DNA from: Mycolicibacterium moriokaense
Lineage (GTDB): Bacteria > Actinomycetota > Actinomycetes > Mycobacteriales > Mycobacteriaceae
Reading direction: 5' to 3'
Assembly: GCF_003201655.1 (NCBI RefSeq)
Contig: NZ_QJJU01000007.1
Span: 1-64,000, forward strand
DNA length: 64,000 nucleotides
Below are positions 1 through 9,800 of this stretch, one piece after another. Made by a program: the position numbers and the translations under genes. Below the pieces are notes generated by a model, which saw nothing but the letters and a program-made list of their open reading frames with translations, did no database searches and had not been told where the DNA came from. Position 1 is the stretch's first letter; every line of letters begins with the position of its first letter.

Positions 1-191
1 ACCCAAAACACCGGAACCCGCGACCGCAACGTTCCTCTGGCCATCACAACACTCCTCAATCAGAAGGGGTGTTGCATCCATCCCTTGAAACCGCCTCGCG
101 CTCTTCCGCCCTCGCTGCAGAACCAACGAAATGGCGCCGGTAACCTGACGCCCATGCCGCTGCCGTCCTTCCGTTTGGACACCTAGGCGGT

Positions 192-827
192 ATGTGGATC
201 ACCATCCTGGTGATGGCCATCGCCGTCAGCATGGAACCATTCCGCGTCGGGATGACGGCGCTGATGCTGAACAGGCCACGCCCGGTTCTGCAGCTGCTCG
301 CCTTCCTGTTCGGTGGGTTCACGATGGGAACGACCGTTGGTCTGGTCGCCATCTTCGCGTTTCGGCCGGGTCTTCTGGGGTCGGCGCACTTCACCTTGCC
401 CAAGGTCCAGATTTTGATCGGCGTCTTGGCCGTGCTGATGGCTGCGCTGCTGGCCAGTGGGGTGATGCCGATGCCCAGGGTCCCTGAGCGAGCACGCGCT
501 CTTGCGCACGGCCCGTCGCTGTGGGTTGCCGGCGTCGCGGGCCTCGGGATCGCGCTGCCGTCCATTGACTACCTGGCGGTGCTTGCCGTCATCATCGCTT
601 CCGGCGCCGCCCATTCGACGCAGGTCGGGGCTCTGCTGGTGTTCAACGTCGTCGCGTTCGCGCTCGTGGAACTGCCCCTGCTGGCTTACCTGTTGGCGCC
701 GGACAGGACACGGGCGTCGATGGCCGCGCTCAACGACTGGATCCGGTCGCGGCGGCGCCGCGGCGCGGCTGCCGTGTTGGTCGCGGTCGGGTGTGTGCTG
801 CTTGTGGCGGGGATCGCGGGGCTGTGA
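192..827 (+). CDS. GAP/Sap-family integral membrane protein
   Basis: A 211-residue, very hydrophobic protein with about six predicted membrane segments separated by short basic loops (for example the RSRRRRG cluster near residue 188). It resembles the GAP (Sap) family, whose founding member assists export of glycopeptidolipids in M. smegmatis. It lies tail-to-tail with the giant PKS gene, and Gap-like genes recur beside mycobacterial glycolipid clusters, so a role in export or surface display of the neighbouring glycolipid is a reasonable inference. The ATG start is preceded by a weak GGCGG. The family assignment rests on hydropathy and overall resemblance, since there is no catalytic motif. 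Positions 1-191 hold nothing I can assign. Confidence 0.75.
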   Translation: MWITILVMAIAVSMEPFRVGMTALMLNRPRPVLQLLAFLFGGFTMGTTVGLVAIFAFRPGLLGSAHFTLPKVQILIGVLAVLMAALLASGVMPMPRVPERARALAHGPSLWVAGVAGLGIALPSIDYLAVLAVIIASGAAHSTQVGALLVFNVVAFALVELPLLAYLLAPDRTRASMAALNDWIRSRRRRGAAAVLVAVGCVLLVAGIAGL

Positions 828-850
828 GGCCGGGCTAGCCGTCGCTCACC

Positions 851-3800
851 TCATTGAGGCTCGGGCACCGCGACGGATTCCGCTTCGCCCGACTGCGCGT
901 CAGAGTCGGTCAGCTGATCGACGAGATATTCGGCGAGCCCCCCAATGGTCGGATAGTCGAATACCGCGGTCGCGTTGATCGTGAACGCGCCGCCGAACTG
1001 ACTGTGCAACCGGTTACGGAGTTCGATCGCCATCAATGAATCCGTACCCAGGTCGAGGAACCGATTCGTTGCGGCGGGCGGTTGCGCGAGCCGCAGGAAG
1101 GTCTGCACTTCGCGCTGAAGGAACTCGGTCACGAATCCGGCGCGCTGCGCCACCGGTATCTCCTGTAGCTGCTTCAGCAACTCGCTGTCACCGGTCACCT
1201 CCCCGACGGCACTCGGCAACACGAGGTCGAGGATTGGCGGACGCGAACTGCCAAGCACCTTCGCTGCCCGCTGCCAGTTGGCCTTGATGACGGCGGCCTG
1301 GCCGGTCCCGTTGGCGACGATCTCGGCGAGGGCGCCCAGCGCCGCCGAGGGGTCCAGCGGAATCAGGCCCTGCGCACCGATATTGGCGCTCGCTGCCTCC
1401 GAAGATGCCATGCCGCCCTCAGCCCAGGGGCCGAAGTTGACGCCGGTGGCCGGCAGTCCCTGCGCACGTCGCTGCGCGACCAGGCCGTCGAGCAATGCAT
1501 TGGCGGTCGCGTAGTTGGCCTGGCCAGGTGAACCGAACAAGCTGGACACCGACGACGACACGATGAAGAAGTCCAGCTTGTCGTCCTTCGTCAGACGGTC
1601 CAGGTGGTACGCGCCGAACGCTTTGGGCGCCAACGTCGTTCGGAACCGCTCAAGGCTCTGCTGCGACAGCAGCGCATCGTCGAGAACGCCAGCCAGATGC
1701 GCCACCCCTGCGAGCGGCGGCAACTCCGCACGGATCTTCTCCAGCAGCTTCTCGACCTCGGACTTCTCACCGACGTCGGCCGCGAAGACGTGGATACGGG
1801 TCTTGTAGCGCTCGGTGATCTCGTCGATCGTCTGTTGGGCGGCGGCATCGGGCGCGCGCCGACTGGTCAGCACGATGTCACCAGCCCCGAGTTGAGCCAG
1901 ATACGACGCCATGTGCAGACCGATAGCACCGAGTCCGCCCGTGATCAGGTAGCTCCGATCCGCCCTGGGGGTAAGGGGATTCGGAATCTGCACCACGATC
2001 TTCCCGATGTGCCGCGCCTGCTGCATGCGGCGGAACGCGGTCCTCGCCTCGGTCAGCGGGTAGATCTCGGCGGGCAGCGGCGACCACTCGCCCTCGGCCA
2101 AGCCCTTCGACACCTCGGTCAACAGCGTGCGAATGCGTTCGGGCTCCTGGATGGTCACCGTGTCCAGCGCCACGATCTCGTAGGCGATGTCGGGACGGAC
2201 TGCAGCCATCTGCTCGGGCGTCCAGATATCGCGCTTCGCGATCTCGGCGAAGCGGCCGTTCTGGGCGGTGGCCCGCACGGTCGCCTCGAGAAAGCCCTCG
2301 TTTGTCAGGCTGTTGAGCACAACGTCCACGCCGGCGCCGTCGGTGTCTGCCAGGATCTGGTCGGCGAAATCCGTTGTGCGCGAGTCGTAGACGTACTTCA
2401 CGCCCAGTTTGCGCAGCGTCGCACGTTTGAAGGTGCTGGCAGTAGCGAACACCGCGGCACCGCACTGCTGCGCCATCTGGATCGCCGCCAGGCCTACACC
2501 ACCACTGGCGGCGTGGATGAGCACCCGGTCACCGGGTTTCACCTGCGCCCAGTCGAACGCGAGTCGCACCGTCAGCGCTGCAGCGGGGATCGTCGCCGCC
2601 TCGACCGCGCTCACCCCGTCGGGAATCGGTGCCAGCAACTGGGCGGGTACGTTGAACCGGCTGGCGAACGCGCCTTGCATGAAGCCGTAGACGCGCTGGC
2701 CCACCTCGAGTCCGGTGACGCCCTCACCCAATTGTGTGACGACGCCTGCGAAGTCGCCGCCGATCGGACCGGGATCGCCGGGGTACAGCCCGAGGACGTT
2801 CAGCACGTCGCGGAAGTTGAGGCCCGCGGCCTCCACCCGGACCTGCACGTAGCCCTCGTTCGGCGGCGCGACGTCCCGTTCGGTCAGCCGCAGGTTGTCA
2901 ATCGCGCCGCGTTCGGTGGGCGCCAGGGCGTAATCGGTGGAACGCGGCACCGTGAGGTTTCCGCTGCGTGCCCACGGCAACAACCGCGAGGCCAGCAACT
3001 TCCCTTGCCGCAGAGCCAGTTCCGGCTCCTCGACCGGGGTAGCCAACAGACTGGCCAGCGCCTGCACGGCCTCCGGCGATCCGTCGCAATCGACGAGTTT
3101 GGCGCGCAGCGCCGGTTCCTCGTTGATCGTGGTGCGCCCGAATCCCCACAGCGCCGCCTGCACCGAGTCGACCGGCTCGCCGGATTCGGTGGCCACGGCC
3201 CGCTCGGTGACGATCCAGAGACCATTCGGAAGTTTCACGCCGCCGTTTTGTGAGCCACCCTGCACGGTGTGCACGGCGCTGAGCAGGTTGGCGATCTCTG
3301 TTTCGAGCCGCGCCTCGGCCTCGGCGGTCGACTCGGCAGTGCTTCGCCCGGTGCAGCGCCAGACGACGCCGGAGAATCCGACCCCGCGCTCGTGCGCCTG
3401 CGCCAGCACTTGCCCCAGGGGCTCCGGATCGGTGTTCCGATCGAACGGAATGCAGCCGGGCACCTTGGCGGCCAGTTCGTCGAACCCGGCGATCAGCCAG
3501 GTGCCGCTTGCCGACGCGGTCTCGTCGCTCGACACCGGCACCTCGTGCCAGCCCAGGGTGTACAGCAGCCGGGTGGCATCGCCGCCGAGGCCGCGCAACA
3601 ACGCCTCACGCGGCGCTCGTTTCACCGTGAACTCGCCAATCCCGCCCAGGTGACGGCCATCCCGGTCGAGGAAATCGATATCGAAGACCTGGGTTTCGTT
3701 GTCGAGCGCGCCCTCGTGCCACGTCGCGCGGCAGTAGAACCGCCGCGGCATCTTCTCCCGCAGCGTCACCTGCCCGTACCGCAGGGGCAGGAACAGGTCG

Positions 3801-6800
3801 CGCACGCCATGCTCGGCCGCGAGCAGCGCCGGGAACGCCGGGAAGGCGACACCGGTGCACAGGTCCATCAGCACCGGATGCATCGGCTCAGTTCCGAGTT
3901 GTTCGGCGAGTTCTTCGCCGACCAGGATGTCGCCGATCGCCTCGCCCTCACCGAGCCACAGCGACTTGAGCGAACCGGACCACGTCGGCCCCCACGCCAG
4001 TTCCAGGTCGGCGAAGGTCTCGAACAGCTCCTGAGGACGCATGCGCTCGAGGCGCTCGACGGCCTCGTCGACCGGATCGTTCTCGGACGCCGGGTCGTCA
4101 CCCGCACCGGAGACGACGGTGCCTTCGGCGTTCAGCGACCACTCTGCGCCGCGTTCGCCGAAGGGGCGGCTGTACACCTGGAACCGCTGTTCGCCGTCGC
4201 TCTCCAATGGATGCAGTGTCAGCTGCACCTCCCGAGAGCTCTTCTCGGGCAGGATAATCGGCTCGTAGAAGAAAACGTCCTTCGCGTGCGCCGGGGTACC
4301 GACCGCGGCCAACGCCATCGCTGCGTACGTCGCCCCGGGGACGACAACAGTGCCATAGATGACGTGATCCGACAGCCATGGCTGCGATTTGACGGACAAC
4401 CTGCTGGTGTAGACGACGTCGCCAGAGGCGAGATCCTTTGCGCTACCCAGGATTCCGGAGGATTGACCGACCCCTCCTTCTATGGTGATGCCGGACGACT
4501 TGGGCCAGAAGCGGCGGCGCTGGAACGGATAGGTGGGTAGTTCAAGTCTGCGGCACGGTTGTTTCTGCAGACTGGCGAAATCGGGTTGGTGCCCGCTGAC
4601 ATAGGCCGCCGCCGCCGCGTCAGCGATCTGACGTCGGTCGCCAACTCCCTTGCGTAGCGAGACGATTGCCCGCGGCGCGGCAAGGTGCTCCGGCCAGACC
4701 TGTACCGCAGCCCCGGTCAGTACCGGTTGCGGACCGATCTCCATCAGCACCGAGCAGCCCAGCGCCGCCACGGTGCGTACGCTCTCGGCGAATTGCACCG
4801 GTTGGCGGGAATGCCGCCGCCAGTACTTGGCGTCGATCGGCGTCTGGGCAGTGAGCACGGCTCCGGTGCGGTTGCAGATCAGCGGCAACGTCGGGACAGC
4901 GAACCGCAACTGCGATGCGTACGACTCGAATTCATCGAGCACAGGATCCAGGAGTTCCGAATGGAAGGCGTGGCTGGTCTCCAGCCAGGTGCAGCGGATC
5001 CCTTCGTCACCGAATCTGGCGACGATCTGCTCGAGGTCCTCACCCGGACCCGACAGCACGGTATTGGGTCCGTTGTAGGCGGCGACCGACAGGCGCGTGA
5101 ACTCGGCGGTGAGCTCCTCGACCTGGTTGGCGTCGGCGAACACCGCCACCATTCGCCCGCCTTCTGGCAGGCTGCCGAACAGTCGGCCCCGCTCGGCCAT
5201 CAGCCGCGCACCGTCCTCGAGGCTGAAGACCCCGGCCACACATGCCGCCGCGTACTGGCCCACGCTGTGCCCCAGCACCACGTCGGGCTCGATGCCCCAC
5301 GACTGCCACAGCCGGGCCAGGCCCATCTCGACGGCGAAAAGCGCAGGCTGGGCAAACGATGTGTGCCGTAGCGTTTGTGCGATTTCGCGGTCGGTTGCGA
5401 ACAGCACCTCCAGCAAGGGGCGCGGCAACATGTCGTCGACCGCGTCCGCGCAACGCGTCACGGTTTCGGCGAAAACCGGCTCAGCGTCGAACAATTCACG
5501 CGCCATCCCCGGATACTGGCTGCCTTGCCCGGTGAACAACCACGCCGTCGTCGGGCGATGCGTGTGCTCGCCACGCACGACACCGGGTCGCAGACGGTTT
5601 TCGGCCAACTCTGCAAGGCCCTCGCGCGCACCCTCGACCGAATCCACGACCAATGCGGCCCGATGTTCGAAATGAGAACGGCCCGTCCCAGCGGTGAGGC
5701 ATACGTCGGCGAGGTCGACTTCTTCGTGGGCTTCCAACCACTTGCCGTAGCGCTCAGCCAAGGCCACCAGTGCTTCCGGTGTCCGCGCGGACAGCGCCAG
5801 CACGTTGAACGGCTGCTCGGGAGTGTCCGACTCGGGGGTCACCGGTTGTGGTGGCGCCTCCTCGATCAGCACGTGCGCGTTCGTGCCGGTGAACCCGAAA
5901 GAACTCACCCCGGCGCGGCGCAGCCTGCCGTTGGCCCGCCAGGGGATCGCCTTGTCCACGACCCGCACCGGCAGCGAGTCCCACGGAATGTGCGGCGACG
6001 GGTTGTCGAAATGCAGACTTTGCGGCAGCAATTCGTGCTGCAGGGACAACACAACCTTGATCAGACCTGCTGCCCCTGATGCCGATTCGGTGTGACCGAT
6101 GTTGGACTTCACCGATCCCATCAGCAGCGGTCGGTCCGCGTCTCGCGATTCGCCGTAGACGGCTGCGGCCGCCTGCACCTCGATCGGATCACCCAACGGG
6201 GTACCTGTCCCGTGCGCCTCGAGGTAGTCGACGTCCCCGCCGGCCAGACCGGCGCGAGCCAGCGCCGTTTCGATGAGCCGTTGCTGTGCACCACCGTTGG
6301 GCACCGTCAAACCACTGGACGCGCCGTCCTGGTTGACCGCGCTGCTGGAAATGACCGCGCAGATCCGATCGCCGTCGCGCTCCGCGTCGCTGAGCCTCTT
6401 GAGCACGAGGATTCCGCAGCCTTCGCTGCGCACGTACCCGTCGGCAGAGGCATCGAAGGTCTTGCACCGCCCGACCGGCGAAAGCATCCTGGCGCGGCTT
6501 GCAGCGATGACCGTCACCGGGCTGAGCAAGACGTTCACACCGCCGGCCAACGCCAAGTCGCAGTCACCCGAGTGCAATGCCTGGACCGCCTGATGGACGG
6601 CCACCAGCGCCGAGCTGCACGCGGTGTCGACGGCCATTGCCGGTCCTTCGAGTCCGAGCGCGAAGGCAACCCGACCGGAAATGGCGTTGAGCGCATTGCC
6701 GGTGATGAAGTAGGGCTCGATCTTGTCGACCGACTCGGCAGACAGCAGATGCGCATACTCGTTGGCGGCCACCCCCGCGAAGACACCGGTCCGGCTGCCG

Positions 6801-9800
6801 CGCAAACTGGACGGCGCGTACCCAGCCCTTTCCAAACCCTCCCATGCCGTTTCGAGCATCAGCCGCTGCTGCGGCTCGATCCAGACGGCCTCGCGCGGGG
6901 AGATGCCAAAGAACTCGGGATCGAATCCGTCGATTTCGTCGAGGAATCCGCCGAAGCGCGTGTACGTCTTGCCAGGCACCTCTGGATCCGGGTCGTAGAA
7001 CTCGTCGATGTCGAAGCGGTCCTCCGGGACTTCCCGGATCGCATCGACACCGCCGGACAACAATTCCCAGAAGGCCTCCGGGTCGGGCGCCCCGGGGAAA
7101 CGGCACGACACCGCGACGATCGCAATGGGTTCGTTAGTGGGCGTCGCCACTGACTCGAGCCGAGGTTTGGCCGATACTTGCTCGCTGAGCCCGAGCACTT
7201 CGCCGAGCAGGTAGTCGACCGCGCCGGACAGACTGGGGTGATCCATCACCAGGGTGACTGGTATCTCCTTGCCCAGTCCTTGTTCGATGCGGCGCCGCAA
7301 TTCGACGGCCATCAGCGAATCCATGCCGAGGTCGAAGAACCCGGCGTCCTCGCGGATCTCCGCGGCATCGACACGCGTCACCTGTGCTACCACGTCGCGC
7401 ATGTAGTCGGTCAGAAGTCTCTTGCGCTGCTGTACTGGAGCTCCTGCGAGCCGCTCGACTAGCTCGGTCTTCCCGGACGGCGTGACGGCCGGCACCACGG
7501 TCGTCAGCTCGCTGGGCACCTCGCGCTCCAACTCCGCCAGGAATGCCCGCCTGCCCGCTTGCTGGTAGAGCGGCAGGAAGCGGGCCCAGTCGATCCGGGC
7601 TACAACGCCCTGCGCCGAAGAAGCCGCCACGACATCGGTCAGACCCGCCAGAGCATCGGCGGGTGACAAGGTCCGGACCCCGCGCTGATCCAGTCGCGCA
7701 CGTGACTCCGCGTCGGCCATGCCCGCCGACCACGGACCGAAGTTGATGCTGACCCCCGCGACGCCCTGCTCGCGCAGGCGCCAGGCCAGCCCGTCGATGA
7801 AAGCGTTCGCCGCGCCGTAGGCGGTTTGGCCGAATCCGCCCCATACCGAAGCGATCGAGGAGGTGCTGATGAAGAAGTCGAGCTGCAGGTCAGCCGCTGC
7901 CTCGCTTAAATGCCAAGCACCCCAGACCTTCCCGGCGAAGATGCGATCTAATTCGGCGTCGTCCTGGTTGCTCAGCGGAGTGGTACCGATCTCGCCCGCG
8001 GTGTGGACGATGCCGGCCAGCGGCGGCAGCTCTGCCCGCACGGTGGTCAGCAGGCGTGCAACATCGTGCGCATCCGCCACGTCGGCAGCAATGACGCGGA
8101 ATTCGCACCCGTGCCGTTCGCTCAATGCATCGATGTGCTGCTGCGCGGTATCGCTTGGCGCGCGCCTGCTGGTCAGTACCAGATGCCTGGCACCGTGTGT
8201 GGCCAGGTATCCGGCCATCTCCAGTCCTATTGCCCCCACTCCGCCGGTCACCAAATACGTTGCATTAGAGCGCAGCTCGAGCGCAGTAGCCCCCGGCGTC
8301 TCCGCCCGCCGAACCAGCCGGGGGACGTAGACCGCCTGATCGCGCAGCGCGATCTGGTCCTCCATGACGGCCGAGTCGCGCCGCGATGTGAGCCGGTTGA
8401 TCAACCCATTCCATTCGTCGGCAGTGCCGCGCGCCACGTCTGCCAGTCCGCCCCACACGTGCGGAAGTTCCAGCGACGCGGCACGACCGAATCCCCACAG
8501 GCAACTCTGATCCGGCGCCACGGCGTCGGCGTCGGTGACTCGCTGTGCGCCACGTGTCACCACCCAGATTGGGCTGTCCAGTTCAGCGGCGACCGCGGCG
8601 CGGAAGAGGCGCCGAGTTCCGCCCAAGACCCGGTGTTGCATCCGCAGCAGTGACCGCATCGACGTCGCGGTATAAGAGTCGAGGGCCGCGACATGCACGA
8701 TCCGTAGCGTCGAATCGTCCACTGCCGCAGCGCGCAATGCGTCTGCGAGCTTCTCCTCGTCCGGGTCGGACACCGGCAACCCGAGGATCAGGTGCCGGTG
8801 GCCACGTGCAGTCAGCAGGTCGAGCAGGGGCCGGATCGCATCGCGGTCGTCGCCGATAAGGATCCAGGTGAATCCCTCGCCGGCTTCCGTGCTGGAGAAG
8901 GGAGCAGTGGATTTCTCCCAGCGGATCTCGTAGCGGTCATCCGCGATCGACTGGGTTGCACGTTGTTGGTTGTGTTGTGCCGCAAGCTTGGTCAGCACAT
9001 TGAAAGTCTGATGATCGCCGCTCGTGCCGTCGAGCAGTGTCGCGAGTTCCTCGATCCGGCCGTCCTCGAGAAGGCGGACGGCCTCGGTACGCGCGGCAAG
9101 GTGCGGTTGATTGTCGGGGCGCTGCTGATTGTCTTTGTCGCGAAACCAGTACTGGCGGTGCTCGAACGGATAGGTGGGCAGGTCGATCTTTCGTGCGTGC
9201 GTGTGCCGAAAAGCCGCGAATTCGGGCAGGTTGCCGAAGACATACGCGTCGGCGACGGCTTCGGTGATCTGCCGTTGGTCGGCGGTGGCTCGGCGCAAAG
9301 ACGTGATCACCCGCGGTGTGGTGGCCGGGTCAGGCCAAGTCCCCAGGGCGGCGGCGGTGAGCACCGGCCGTGGGCCGATCTCGAGCAACAACTTGCAATT
9401 CAGATCGGCAAGGGTGCCAACACTCTTGGCGAACTCCACCGGTTGGCGCGCGTGGCGACGCCAGTAGGCGCCATCGAGTTTCACGCTTCTGCCGAGCGCG
9501 GCGCCGGTGCGGTTGTCAATCAGAATTCGTTGTGGCGTACTGAATTTGAACCGCTCCGCATATGACTCGAATTCGTCGAGGATCGGATCCAGCAGCGCCG
9601 AGTGGAACGCGTGGCTGGTCTCCAGCCAGTCACACCGGACTCCATCGGCGGCCAGTGCAGCCACCACCTTCTCCAGATCCTTTGCAGGTCCGGACAATAC
9701 GGTGTTGGCACCGTTGTAGGCAGCGACCGACAGACTCGGGAACTCGTCGGTTATGCGCTCGACACGCTCTGCGGCGGTGAACACGGCGACCATCCGACCG